A program made the position numbers and the translations under genes. The notes beneath the pieces were generated by a model. That model ran no database searches, was not told the origin of the DNA, and worked only from the letters and a program-made list of their open reading frames with translations. Below are positions 11,972 to 23,600 of a stretch of DNA of 64,000 nucleotides, piece by piece (within the stretch, counting starts at the first letter, position 1; the number at the start of each line of letters is the position of its first letter). The stretch spans positions 139,970,170 to 140,034,169 of the forward strand of contig CM031595.1 of NCBI GenBank assembly GCA_018398815.1, written 5' to 3'. This DNA is from Conus ventricosus. Taxonomy: Eukaryota > Mollusca > Gastropoda > Neogastropoda > Conidae.

Positions 11972-12214
11972 GTGGTGGAAAAGCACTATGAAAGCAAACA
12001 GCAAGCCGTGGGGCCCAAAACCCAGGGGCCTGATGCTGCTGCGGGGCTTCCCTTAAAATCCGCCCATGAGCTGCAGGTGTGGCTGGCAGAACATCTGACC
12101 AGTCTGTGCACGCATGGCCAACCGCAGTCGCATGAGCTGCTGCATGGCGGGGCATGATTCCTCACATTATCACTGTGCTGGGCCGCCAGAAACAGATCGA
12201 CTACAAGGCTGTCG
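11972..12214 (+). CDS. NBEAL: NBEAL exon K, copy 1 (frameshifted)
   Basis: This is the equivalent of 46631-46874. It begins GTGGTGGAA after CTTTTCTCAG and ends GTCG/GTGAGT. The middle third is smeared into G, C and A runs; the LQVWLAEHLTSLCTHG part is clear. Confidence 0.8.
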
Positions 12215-12675
12215 GTGAGTGAGTGGAGTGACCTGTGCATGTGTTATCTGTTTATACTTGCGTGCTTGCTCATATGGCAAGTACACGAATAATTTCAAGC
12301 AAAACATACTTTTTTCAGTAAGTGTCACGATCTAACTTAACGTGGACGTACCCTTGCCAGGTAGAAAACCCAAACACACAAAAAACACATCTTTCCACAC
12401 ACCTCCACAAATCCTCAGTTTTCTCTTAGTCCATTTAGCTGATCTTCCTTGCATTGACACCATATCATATATGGTGAGAGAGTTTACAATTTCATCTTTT
12501 TCTTTCCCTTGGCAAGGATGCATGCCTGCTTGCTGCCCTTCTGCATTTTGCCAAGATGGAAGCTGATAACTTGGTCTTCATATTCTTCGTCTTCAGCTCA
12601 TGGTCTGTTGGGTATTAGTTTTTCATGTTAGGAGTTACCTGATTGGTTGGTTGATGTTACTGTTTGCTGTTACAG

Positions 12676-12779
12676 GTCATTTGATAGGATTGCTGGAGAC
12701 TCTAGGAACACTGTCCATGGCAGCAGGGGAATTGAAACAGCTCATCAGTTTATTCAGAGTGGATGAGGAAGGAAAACAG
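12676..12779 (+). CDS. NBEAL: NBEAL exon L, copy 1
   Basis: It is identical in length to 47336-47439 and fully open. It reads HLIGLLETLGTLSMAAGELK and continues to GKQ before GTGATT. It begins in phase 1, completing the codon left by exon K. The acceptor is GCTGTTACAG. Confidence 0.88.
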
Positions 12780-13031
12780 GTGATTCTTCACTCTGTATGC
12801 TTGTGTGTGTGTGATGGAAAGCTCTGAATATGAGAGAAACAGCAATATGCATATTTGTATACATTTGTGTGTGTGCATTCATGCACAATGGAAGTCAGTT
12901 GAATCAAAGTCAGTAGCACTGTAAGCTTGTTATGCTGAAGTAAATATCTTTTGCAGGAAAGTCTTTTGTTTTGTTATGACAAAGATTTCTCTGTGTGAAT
13001 TTTTGGCTGCTCTCCCCTGGAGAGAGAGAGA

Positions 13032-13074
<43 letters not shown>

Positions 13075-13353
13075 CCTTGTTTGTCTCTTGGTATAACGTC
13101 CTTGGTATTGTCTTCTGGGTGTGTATCCATGTTTGTGTGTCTTTGTGGGTGTGCGTCCTTGTTTGTTTGTCTGGTAGATATATGTCCCCTTTGTCTGTGA
13201 TCCTCAGCTACAATTATGATGTGTATGCCTTGTGATCCTGTACATTAATGAATAATGTTTAATATTAGAATTTCTTAGTTTTTATGTTTATAGTAAGTGT
13301 AAATCCTAATTAGACAGTGTAAATCCTTATCAGAAAGTCGTCTTTGATAACAG

Positions 13354-13456
13354 ATGCCATACACTACCCGTCTGATGCGAGCCATATCCACCATGGCAAG
13401 GCGAGAGGGGAAGGAGACTGCATTGAATTTTCTTTGATCTGCAGAATCCAATGGAT
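13354..13456 (+). CDS. NBEAL: NBEAL exon M, copy 1 (one extra T)
   Basis: The frame begins MPYTTRLMRAISTMARREGK. Copy 1 has four T where copy 2 has three before CTTTGAT, which breaks the last codons. The donor is GAT/GTGAGT. Confidence 0.82.
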
Positions 13457-14058
13457 GTGAGTTGCTGTCTAGTCTGCTGAATGGTTCAGACTGATGCTGA
13501 ATCTCTTGCTGTTGTCGTTCAATGGGTTGTCGTTGATGCATGCTCTCTCGCTCTCTGCTCTCTATGGCTCTTTTTCTCTCTCAAATATTTGGCTGTATGC
13601 CACTGAGACCTTCTGTCTTACTTGTAATCTCTTTCATGTCATCTGTCTGTCAGTCTCCTTGGCTTGCCTGTCTCTTTCTCTTTCTGTCTCTCTGTCTGTT
13701 TTCTTACTCCACTCTTCTCACTGGCCATTTCAGTTGTACATCTTGTCTGGTTTTTCTTATCCAACATGAGGCGTAATATTGATGAGGAAAAGGAGAAAAC
13801 CGATTTGTTTTGAAGTGAGGTGAGGATGTCTCACTCAAGGGAGACCATTCATGTATTCCTGTAGGTTGAGTAGAGTCGGTCAACTCTCCACATGATTGGG
13901 GTGGGGGTGGGGGATTCCTGATATTCCACGTAGTAGGAGAAAAAGCATTTGTATGGTAAGTGTGAAGACAGTGTGGTTTATATCATGAGTTGTGTTTGGT
14001 TCTGCATAGAGCAGTTTGTGCATTTAACGCTGATGGTCATGTGGCATTTCTGTGTCAG

Positions 14059-14195
14059 AGCGTCTCGCTTCCAGCCATACGCAAGTGGCCAGGTCCTGCC
14101 TTTTCATTCCATGCCTGGGTTTGTCTGGACAACGAGATTGATCTCAGGAAGTACACACTGATGGGCCACCAGACGTTCAGACGACAACTCTACAT
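14059..14195 (+). CDS. NBEAL: NBEAL exon N, start of ConA-like domain, copy 1
   Basis: It is intact and the same length as 48723-48859. After TTTCTGTGTCAG it reads AIRKWPGPAFSFHAWVCLD, the typical first strand of the ConA-like/LamG domain of NBEAL proteins, then YTLMGHQTFRRQLY. It ends in phase 2 before GTATGT. Confidence 0.9.
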
Positions 14196-14652
14196 GTATG
14201 TTGTGATGCTATAGGCAAAAAATTCTGGTATTGCATGTTGCCTATATAGAATTTGTGACTGTGATTTCAGTTTATAGTTAATTTGCTGGGTTTTGCTGTT
14301 GCTTTTTCTGTCTTAAAAAAATGAAATTAAGAGAATTTTTAAGTGAGTTCACACTGGTGTTGCTAAGGGAAAAAAGTTTGTTTAATCAATGCTTCTGTGT
14401 ATAATTTACTCTTTCAGTATTTTTTACTGTTCACCCAAGTTTCACAGGGCTGAAGCGTACATTATTTCTGTGTCTTTTTGTGCCATGCTCATAACTGGTT
14501 TAGCTCATGAGACATTGTGGCTTTGATACCCAGTTATTAATATACTCGGTTACATGTGATGTAGAATAGACTATTTTCATGTAATTATAAGCATTATTGA
14601 CCTGATAACATTGATTGAATCTCTTTTTGATGGCACTCTTTTTCCACATCAG

Positions 14653-14784
14653 ATTCAGTGATGGCTGTAAACAATGGCTTGGAAGCCTTTGTGACTCCCA
14701 GTTATGACCTGGTGATCGCAGCTATAACAAGAAGGAATTCTGCACTCTGCCCGTAGTCGACACAGTTTACAAGATGGACTGTGG
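14653..14784 (+). CDS. NBEAL: NBEAL exon O, ConA-like domain, copy 1 (frameshifted)
   Basis: It continues the lectin-like domain with segments FVTPSYDLVIA and KKEFCTL. It has an extra A after TGTAA, a lost T after CGCAG and other losses near its end. Copy 2 has a different set of lesions, so the two together suggest an intact exon. The donor TGG/GTAAGG is clear here. Confidence 0.82.
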
Positions 14785-15656
14785 GTAAGGCTCTACTATT
14801 TTTCAAATGAATTTTTCAAATGATTCAGCAAGACACCTGCCACAGAAGTTCTATATGGTATCATTAGATAGCAAGAACAGATGTGATTGTTGTTGTTTGT
14901 TCGTTTTTTTAATATATTGGCATAGAAAAATGCCTGATGATTAGAGTTTAAAATTTTGATAGTTGATTGTACCATCAAAGTTTCATGCCTTAACATATTA
15001 ACCCCTTCGCTGCTATCATATTTTGCTAAGTCCCATGCTAAAAATTTTTTTAGAAAAACACAAAAATCACGCCTATGCTTTTCATTTGCTTATAATTCAG
15101 AAGATATTGAACATAGCTACATAAAAGTATATATCAAATGAAAGGAAATTGAATGAAGAGTCCTGTTTGTGACAATAACATAATGGAATGATATGCTAGA
15201 ATGACACATGAACTCCTTGAAATGCGATACAAAAAAATGAAAAAAATCAATCATGACGTTATTAGGTGATGCTGGAGCTCACAGCAGTTCATAGCACATT
15301 TTATATTGACCATTTACAGTGTACAATGATCCAGGAAGCAGTGTCCAGTCACAACATAGCACAGTCTAGCCACACAAAGAATGAAAGGCGTTTATCTCCC
15401 AGTTTCTGTCACCTGTAGAATTCCGAAAAACACAAAAATCACGCCTATGACTTTCATTTGCTTATAGTTCAGAAGATATTGAAGATAGCTACATAAAAGT
15501 TAAATCATATGAAAGGAAAATGAATGAAAAATCTGTTTGTAACAAAAATATAATGAAATGGTATGCCGGAATGTCACATGAACTCCTTGAAACGCAATAT
15601 AAAGAAATGAAGACATCAATCATGATATAATCAGATGATGCTGACCTCACAGCAGT

Positions 15657-16190
15657 TTATAGCAAACTTTGTGTTGGAGTTATACAGTGTACAAAGACCC
15701 ATGAAGCAGTGTCCAGCCACACCACACCACAGCCTAGCCACACAAAGAACGAAAGGTGTGTAGATCTCCCAGTTTCTATCGCCAGTAGAACACTGAGTGT
15801 GATAGTTCCAGAAGCAGTCTTCCAAACACAATCCTGGTTTGCTGGGCAGTCTGGGCAGTAATACCTGGTGTCTTTCCTCTGCCCTTTCTTCCAGCAGACA
15901 CGGCACCTCTTTGATGGCCGTGCATTATGCTGGGTAGGGGGCAGCACACCGATGAAGTGTCGAGCACACAACCTGACAGCATGGTCGTCCTCAGCATTAG
16001 CTGGATCTTTGTCGCCAAAAATCATCTCATTCATGGCTTCTTTCTGGACGTCAAGGAAGAAGCTGCTGTGACCATCCTTCCTGAACACAATGTGTTCATT
16101 CTGCATCCAGCACCAGCAGGTCCAGCAACAGGCCCAGCACCAGCAGGTCCAGGCTGAACATCATCTCCATGCTGCATCAGCCTAGCTGTA
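15657..16190 (-). pseudogene. piggyBac transposase C-terminal remnant, copy 1
   Basis: The minus-strand frame has RHFIGVLPPTQHNARPSKRC followed by CWKKGQRKDTRYYCP and a CxxC..CF..YHT-like pattern (the end lies in a neighbouring frame). This is the Cys-rich zinc-binding tail of piggyBac transposases, which binds transposon ends. It is joined upstream to a Pro-Ala-Gly repeat (PAGAG), apparently by an internal deletion removing the DDD catalytic domain. A possible acceptor (TGTTACAG on this strand) precedes the PAGAG part. Confidence 0.8.
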
Positions 16191-16253
16191 ACACATTGAA
16201 AGCAAGAGTTCAATTTTCTACAGAAATATTTCATGAAATAAAAAGAAAATGTA

Positions 16254-16255
<2 letters not shown>

Positions 16256-16311
<56 letters not shown>

Positions 16312-16312
16312 G

Positions 16313-16361
<49 letters not shown>
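16256..16361. repeat. (CA)n microsatellite inside the piggyBac
   Basis: Two CA runs are separated by TATGAA. It lies in the presumed intron of the deleted transposase gene, and a second run sits at about 16690-16741. Confidence 0.9.
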
Positions 16362-16364
<3 letters not shown>

Positions 16365-16689
16365 GTAAACAAGCCACACCCCCTTCTGTTAGTCCATTAA
16401 AACTCAAATAAACAGCATACAAAATCACTTCAAAATGATAACATTTTTTTGTATCTACTCTTGCTTTCAGTTTATGAAAATATTCACAAACACATACACA
16501 CTATAAGCGAACAAACATACACAAACTGAAATTGGGTCATTAGCATGCCACGCCCCCTTTCATTTTCATCAAGCAAACGCTGCAAACAATCCAATGAGTT
16601 ATGCTTCTGAACAAGTAACTTCACTGCAACATTGTTTAGATCAGTGTTATTTATCACTGTGTGCTTTCTGTTTTCTTATAAAAAAAGTA

Positions 16690-16743
<54 letters not shown>

Positions 16744-17083
16744 ACCCACGCACACACAACACATTTCCCCTACTCCACCCTGCCCCTCATACGAACACAC
16801 ACAGGCCATAGGGAAGAGTTGGGCACACATCGGAAAGAAACATTTGTAAACCACAAGCAAACCAAACACACGCAGCGTGACTGAGAGCGAGCGAGCGAGC
16901 GACTGACACACGAGCCCAACGCCTTGAAAGTCGGTAAAGCACACTGGTCATTGATGACCGCTCGCTCGCTGACGCGGCCCCGATCAGCGGTACAGACATA
17001 CAATACACACGCTTGGTTGTTCTATTCATAATTATACTGAGAAGAAAAACAACACCATTATGTTATAAAATTGAATGAATCTC

Positions 17084-17311
17084 TCAAATACACTCACCTG
17101 CGTCTTGAATTATTGGATCTCCATGCTCTGAGTCTGACTCAGACGAGTCACTCAAAGCTTCTTCCACTTCCAGATCAAACTCTGGGTCGTTAGCATCAAC
17201 TTCACGAAGTTCGATGCCAGCTGGATCAAAATCTTCATCTCCACTATCTTCATCTCGGTAAATTTCGTAAATAACCTCTGCAACTGTGTAGCTTCGTCGT
17301 GGGCCAGCCAT
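17084..17311 (-). pseudogene. piggyBac transposase N-terminal exon, copy 1
   Basis: It starts MAGPRRSYTVAEVIYEIYRD and runs into an acidic, Ser/Asp/Glu-rich stretch, the usual disordered N-terminus of piggyBac-family proteins. It ends at a strong donor, GACGCAG/GTGAGTG, on the minus strand, so the transposase gene probably had an intron here. It is open in copy 1; copy 2 has lost a G after the start codon region. Confidence 0.7.
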
Positions 17312-18391
17312 GGCTTCGAATACTGAAAGTAGGACTTCACAGTACCTTGCTTATCGATCGTCATAAATTATGTAAATGAACCAATTACCTTGAACAAATG
17401 GTACACCAAAAGCAAAGAGTGGTCAAGGGAGCTTATCAAATCATAAATAGAGGGATTTTCGGCAATGCTGGACGAAACAGAAAGAGTGTTGAATCATGAC
17501 GGACAATGTTCGTCAACAGCGCATTGCAGGCGGCACTTTTCATGACGGACGCTGTACGTCAACAGCGCAGTGAAGAGGTTAAGAACATTGTCTAATGATC
17601 ACCGTATTATGGGCATTTCATTACTTATCATATGACGTCAGCTTACTTTCCACATGTATATTTACCGTCAGATTACTTTACCTCAGCGCAGACTATTTCT
17701 GAGTTTGTATTACATAATTTATTAAGGTAAGATTAAGTGCTGCATGAATTTGTTTGCATGCCGCATGTGTTTTTGTGTATGTACACTTTTGAGATGGCAG
17801 CGTATCTGATTGTGTGGTGGTAGTTACTTGACTAGTTGGAGTTCTAATGCATTTCCTCATGTAGGCATTTCTTTTTGCTAGAAAGTTGTTCTTTCGCTGT
17901 TAATGAGATATAAAGCATTTTGATTCAGTCAAATAGTATTCTTCCTTTCTTTCTTTCTGCGTACGCAGGCTGATACTCCTGCGGACACTGCCTGTATAGA
18001 CAGGCAGTGGAGTTTTGTGTGTATGACCGTTTTTTATCTCGCCGTTAAGGCAGCCATGCTCCATCTTCGGGGAAGTCAAATAGTATGATATCTGGAAGGA
18101 AACATGAACGGGAAGAACATGAGTCTTTTTAGGAACAGGATAATTCTTAGTTTGAAGACTAAGATATAGGAGTGAATGGGTCATTTTGTTTAAAGAACGT
18201 CCAGGCCCTCCTCTCCAGGCTTCTCATCAATTTCTGTGAAACCAATTTTGGACTCTCTCAGTTGTCATCTGATTGTCTCCCCTGTCACCTTTTCATTGTT
18301 TTTTGTTTTTGTTTTTTCAGGCAGTGTGCTAGTGGCAGTTGTAGCAGTAGCAATAGCATTCGTATGGAAAGAGTGTGTGTGGGTGTTCCAG

Positions 18392-18512
18392 CATTCAGTG
18401 GGGGTGGTACATACGGGCGCTCGGCGTCCCTTCACCCAGAGCCAGGTCATAGTGTACATGGATGGCCGACAGAAGTCCACTACCCCGTTCAAGTTCCCAA
18501 GTCTCACATGAG
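18392..18512 (+). CDS. NBEAL: NBEAL exon P, ConA-like domain, copy 1
   Basis: I chose the acceptor GTGTTCCAG at 18391 because exon O ends in Trp and the family motif is Trp-His. The exon reads HSVGVVHTGARRPFTQSQVI, then VYMDGRQKSTTPFKFPSL. The last codons are smeared (ACATGAGGTG against ACTGAG in copy 2), probably Thr-Glu before GT. Confidence 0.85.
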
Positions 18513-19162
18513 GTGATTGGCGTGTTGCTTTGTGAACGATGGGGAAGATTTCATGTTTTGATTCTGTGCTTCTGCCACGTATTCGGCTTTAAACTTGCTT
18601 GGTGTAAAGAACATGGACTTGTGAAATTGCCATGTTTTCTGTATAGATATAGATAGATAGATATGTATGTATGTATTGTATGCAAAATAAAGTTTATCAT
18701 TAGCATATTTCACATGATTTGTAAGCTGGGAGTACAGTATGAACCAGAAAATTGTCTGATCAAGATCGGGTTAGTCAGCAGTCAGCCATGCAATAAACAG
18801 TTGACTCGATCAGGTCAGGCTGATCTCATGGTGTTATGACAGGAAGGCAGAGGACCAGGTTTTGTCCAGTGAAATGTAGGGAATGACAATTAAATATGAA
18901 CTGATTTCTATCTGTAAAGGGATGAAAGAAAAAACTTTTTTACATTTCTTCATAATAATTAGAAAATTAAAAACTAGCCCTACGCTAGGAGGTTGCAGTT
19001 TAATTAAAATTATTACGAGCCTATTGTGGAGGAAGGAGAAGTTACGTTGAGTATTGGCGCGCACAGCGTTGCAGGCAAATTTCAGAGCTGTATGGCCACT
19101 AGACTTACGCCTTTAGGGAGGGCAGTAAAATTGATTATTACTACGAACACAATTGGGAGGGA

Positions 19163-19288
19163 CGTAACTTCTCCTTCCTCACAATAGGCTCGTAATAATT
19201 TCAATTAAACTGCAACCTCCTAGCGTAGGTCTAGTTTAATTTTCTAATTATCACTCGCCTATTGCTCCCGGAAGGAAGCTACGTTGAG
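19163..19288 (-). repeat. Internal complementary region of DIRS-A, copy 1
   Basis: GTAACTTCTCCTTCCTCACA through CTAGTTTAATTTTC is the reverse complement of 18957-19045. The rest (AATTATCACTCGCCTATTGC onward) is the reverse complement of 23858-23903. In the DIRS1 model this region templates completion of the linear ends before circle formation. Confidence 0.85.
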
Positions 19289-19382
19289 ACTTTAGAGAAA
19301 GTAAGGATCGTGGCCAATATAAACATCACAGGCCAGACATGTAATGCCACACACATTTATTCACAATGATCCTTCATCATTT

Positions 19383-20224
19383 TCATTTACTGTTCACATA
19401 GCCATCAAGTACCTTCGGGCTGAAACTGGCACTGTTCTGTCTCTTATAGTATTTACAGAATGTCTTTTCATTTGTCCAGCCCGCTGCTTTCAATATTTTT
19501 TTCAATGAAACTCCAGCCTGGCGGGCTGACACTGCAGCTTGCAGCCCTGGTGGAGTGTGCTGTGTACTGGTTAGTGTCAATGCCTGAGGCGCTAGCACCT
19601 CTTTCACCCATCACGCGAATGTCTGCTTACCCACAGGTGCGTGAGGTTTGGTGTGACTGATGAATAACTGCTGTTGGTGACTGCCTCTGAGATCCTTAGT
19701 TGTGTCAATATACTGCTTCAAGTGTTTCACTGGACACAGATTTTCATTCTTTGCAAATGCCCTAATCTCTGCTGGTTCTGTATGTTTCCTGGCTTTGTTG
19801 TTTTCAATACACATGAAAATTGTAACACACATTTACAGTCAAACATCTTTACATCACTTGTTTTCAAAGAGTATAAAGCATGACCTCTTTGTCCTGTAAC
19901 TAAAGCTAACAACATGCAAGTTTTCAAAGTCAATTCTTTCAAAGTCAACTGATTGATGGGAGATAAGCAGTCTAAATAACTAAGCAGTCTAAATACTAAG
20001 TAATTTACATCCCAAGTGTGCTTGTATTTGGGTAAGGAAGGCCTATGTTCAAATGTTCCTTTCACAAGTTTGCAAATAACGGGATGACTGCCCACTGAAA
20101 ATCCATTCACAAATGGCAGATAAGCGGACAAAGCGCAGCGCGCGAGTTTATAGCACTGTGGCTTGCTCCGCACTAAAAAGTTCGGCAAGAAAGTTTGCTG
20201 CCTGCACAATGTCCGGCACATCAT
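19383..20224 (-). pseudogene. DIRS-A tyrosine recombinase, copy 1
   Basis: The first catalytic Arg lies in VTGQRGHALYSL (about 19880-19905). The AHSTR box (H-x-x-R) is encoded near 19545-19565. The nucleophile region is AAGWTNEKTFCKYYKR near 19440-19490. These are the R..HxxR..Y residues of the lambda-integrase-type fold. At least three frames are used, so it cannot be read as one protein here. Confidence 0.82.
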
Positions 20225-20531
20225 GTGGATACTTTTTCATTGCTGCGTACTGCTTCCACTTGGCAATGTAGGTGTTGTACACTGCGCGTGTGTGGGGGCG
20301 CAAGAACTGACGATTAGCGCTGCTGCCTGGTTGGAACAGCCTTCCCTCTGGTACCGCTCCCCGATACTTTGCATACCATCAGTTGAAGGGGGGGAAGAAG
20401 GGGGTGGGTTCTCCCTTGCTGCGTGGGGAGGGAGAGGATGGTGTCTCGTGTTGGTAGCAGTACTGGGTCTTGTGTCAGCAGCTGTGTCAGCAGAGGCCAC
20501 CAGACTTGTGTTGGCCAGCGGGGCACCACCA

Positions 20532-21190
20532 CTACCCCCATCGCCGCTCTCTCTTCACCTTCCCCAACACTGCCGTGATCGTGCTAAAAGGGGGGAAGGC
20601 ATAAAATTGAAGGTTACTCCAAGGGAGGGAAAATGCATCTAGTGCATAGGCGCTTGGGTCAGGTCTGTAAGAAACATAGCGCTGCATTTGGTTGTTCAAC
20701 CTTGAGGCAAAGAGATCAATGTCCGGATTCATCTGCAATTGTATCAATGCTTTGTGAAGCTCTTCTCTGTTCAGCTTCCATTCTGCATCCAGGTTAATTT
20801 TCCTTGACTCCTCATCTGCTGCTGTGTTTTCCTTACCTGGAAAAATAAGCAGCACTCAACCATACGTGATTGTCAATGCACCAGTTCCATATCATCTGTG
20901 TCATCAAATTACATGAATCGGAATGACTTGTTCCCATATGATTGATACATGCAACAGCAGTTGTGTTGTCTATCATGATACGGACATGTCGCCCATAAAC
21001 CTGATTTAGGAAACATTTCAAAGCAAAAAATGCTGCCTTAAGTTCCAGATAGTGATGTGAAATTCTTTTTCTTCTGGTAGCCATTCTCCCACCAGATTTT
21101 GACTGTTCACATGCACAACCCCATCCAGTTTTTGATGCATCCGAGGTCAGGGTGACATCAGGCTCTGTTGGTGAATAACATTATAAGCAG
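20532..21190 (-). pseudogene. DIRS-A RNase H region, copy 1
   Basis: Segments YLELKAAFFALKCFLNQVYG and IMIDNTTAVACINHMG carry the acidic residues of the RNase H fold. They are followed by the DIRS-typical DLFASRLNNQMQRYVSYRPD and PWSNLQFYAFPPF. One frame change lies near 20840. Confidence 0.8.
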
Positions 21191-21544
21191 TCTCAATGTT
21201 GTTGATCCACCAATTTAGTTCTCTTTGGCAAGAGGCGACAATGTCATGTGTCTGTCAAAATTCCCTGCATACAGCAACAGTGCTGTCTTTTTCTTTCTCC
21301 AGCTGTCTATAATGAAGTGGCCCATACATCACCGCTGGAAAGGAAGCCACTATCTTCCAATCACTCTCGCCACATCCCTGATACTCACTGTATCTTTCTT
21401 GACAGCTGACAGGCAAATCGAAACCATGTCTGCTACTCTCTCAGGTGTTAGAGTTACTGTCATTGACTCGGAGTCAATGATGACTCCCAGATACTGAATG
21501 CGACGAGTGGGTTCTAGTACTGATTTTTGGGATGGATGATAAAT

Positions 21545-22130
21545 CCCAGAGACCTTAGAAGTTTCACTGTGTTAAATACATTAGAGGCACATGACATTCT
21601 CGTCTCTGCAAACAAAAGTGAATCATCCAAAAATACTGAGGAAAGATGATCTTCCCCTCTCAAGGTGGCAAACACAGGTTTTAACAGCTTGGTGAATTTA
21701 CGTGGGCAAGTGCCAGCCCATTAGGCAGATAGTTAAACTGCCAAAGCTGGTCATCCCATCAAATCTGAGAAATCTTCTGTGTTCCTCTTTGACTGATACT
21801 GAGTAGTATGCATCCTTCAAGTCAATTGAAGCCATGAAGCAGTTTGGAGTCACTAGTTTTAGAGCAGTATGCAAGGTTTCCATTTGAAGTGATAATAAAC
21901 GATATCTTCGTTTAGTTTCTTAAGTTCAGAATCATTCTATGAGTTCCATCTTTCTTCGGAGAACAAAAACTGGTGACACAAACTGCTCTGCTTCAGCTGA
22001 CACTTTGAAATCACACCTTTTTTGGCAAAGTTTCTGTATTCTTTGTCAATAACTTTCTTTTCTAATGCATTTAACTCAGGCTGGAAAGTGTAAAACCTGT
22101 CTGATTTGGCCAATATCACAATCAAATTGA
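21545..22130 (-). pseudogene. DIRS-A reverse transcriptase, copy 1
   Basis: It includes a palm segment CFMASIDLKDAYYSVSVKEE and, in an adjoining frame, the FLDD box clearer in copy 2 (56126-56359). The upstream part reads EKKVIDKEYRNFAKKGVIS. Several frame breaks are present. Confidence 0.8.
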
Positions 22131-22139
22131 AGGCTCACG

Positions 22140-23558
22140 CCTTGTACTGTTTCTAAAATTTCAGGGTCTTTTGTCAAATTTTTCCATCTATCAACATATT
22201 GTGTAAGCCTGCCACCTTGAAAAAATAAAGCCTCCTGTCTCATTTCATCCAGCAGATGAGGAGGGATAGTGTGTCTCACCTGGCCATCCAAGAGTGACAC
22301 AGACTCTAGGCTTTCTTCTGGTAGAACTGTCTTGCGTTTCTGTTCCCCAGGAACTTCTTTTGATGGCCGTAGTGTTGCTGTCTGGCCTAAAAAAGGACGT
22401 TTTTCTTTGTTGTTGGGTTTTCTGCCATGGTCTGTTACGTTGTCTGTTGTCAAAACGACTTGGGCCTGCACCATGTGACAGTCTGTCCAGCTCTTTGATC
22501 TCCTTGATGGAAGCAGTCAGATTTTCTCCAAAGAGCTGACCAGTAATGGGAACACTCTCACTGCACAATCCTGTCAGCTGTCTGGGGAGATGGGGGCGCA
22601 GGACCTGTCGCGTTTTACTGACAGCTCGTGACATGCATGACCCAACAAGGGCCCGAGCATCAGCGTTCTGATCAGTGACAGAGGCTTTGATGTCTGCATC
22701 AGTCAACTTTTTCTTGCTATATGCTTTGAGTATAGCCTGAGTGCTCTGTGCCAGTGCTGCTGTGGCTTTGACAATGGGTCTCTGCACTGAAGCCATCTTA
22801 ACATCAGCCTGTTTGACAGTGGCTGGCAAATCCTTCCAGATTTCTGTATTCACTTTGGGCACCTGAAGCTTGGGGCAGTTGTCTGGGCGTTGTATTTATC
22901 AAGCCTTTCTTTAAATTTTGTTTCAGAAAGCCCCTGTGCAAATCTTTTATTAATGATCTCAGCCATTGAGTCAGCCACTTTGTCAGCTGTTTTCTCTTTA
23001 TTGTCCAAGTCTTTTCTATCTCCTTTAACAAGTCATCATCTTGACAATCAAGGGAAATAGTATCCACAGCATCATCATAGATTTCTCCATCTGACGATGA
23101 CTCAGAGTCCTCATTGCTCAGAGTGGCATTAGCAGTTTTCTTAACCGGCTGTTCACCTTTCGTGCGCCTGTACTCGCCACGGTCGGACCATGACCCAGTT
23201 TTTCTCCCTCCTCATCAGAGAGAGAATCGCGCGTCTCTTAGTGCCACGCGGTGCCTGAGATGTGATCCGGTCTTTGTCCGAAGTTTTTGGCGGTCAACAG
23301 CTTGTGAATAGCCTCTTCCAGTCTAGAAAATCTGTCATCCATTTGACTGATGCGAGCATGAAGCCTCTCGACTTTATCTTCCTTATCTATAGGTGCGACC
23401 TCTTGCTTTCCTGTGCCCCTGAATGACTGGCCATGCTTAGCTTGGGTTATATCTTGAGCATGTACCGCACACAGGCGGAATGGTACTGCCAAATCGCACA
23501 CAGGCGAACAGGAGAGTTGTATATCGCACACAGGCAAACAGGGTAAATGTAACGCCAC
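22140..23558 (-). pseudogene. DIRS-A gag-like ORF, copy 1
   Basis: The N-terminal part has a coiled-coil segment VERLHARISQMDDRFSRLEE, a usual DIRS gag feature. The C-terminal part is basic and Gln/Arg-rich (SRFDNRQRNRPWQKTQQQRK). It is split over three frames. There is no zinc knuckle. Confidence 0.65.
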
Positions 23559-23600
23559 AGCGAATTAGGTACAGCGCACACAGGCAAAGTTATGACTATA
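23460..23600 (-). repeat. About 30-bp tandem repeat in DIRS-A leader, copy 1
   Basis: Four to five units carry ATCGCACACAGGCGAACAGG. They lie between the 5' terminal repeat and the gag start on the minus strand and are clearer in copy 2. Confidence 0.75.

Larger units (their letters stand above)
14998..17582 (-). mobile_element. Internally deleted piggyBac element, copy 1
   Basis: TTAA flanks it at 14998-15001 and 17579-17582. The 12-bp ends CCCCTTCGCTGC and the complement of GCAGTGAAGAGG are inverted repeats with two mismatches. Subterminal GACGGAC..GTCAACAGCGCA motifs occur twice near the right end. On the minus strand it keeps the acidic N-terminus and the Cys-rich C-terminus of a piggyBac transposase but has lost the catalytic core. 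A segment of about 371 bp near the left end is tandemly duplicated (15054-15424 and 15425-15795). Two long CA runs lie in the remaining intron-like part. It sits in the intron between exons O and P. Confidence 0.85.
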
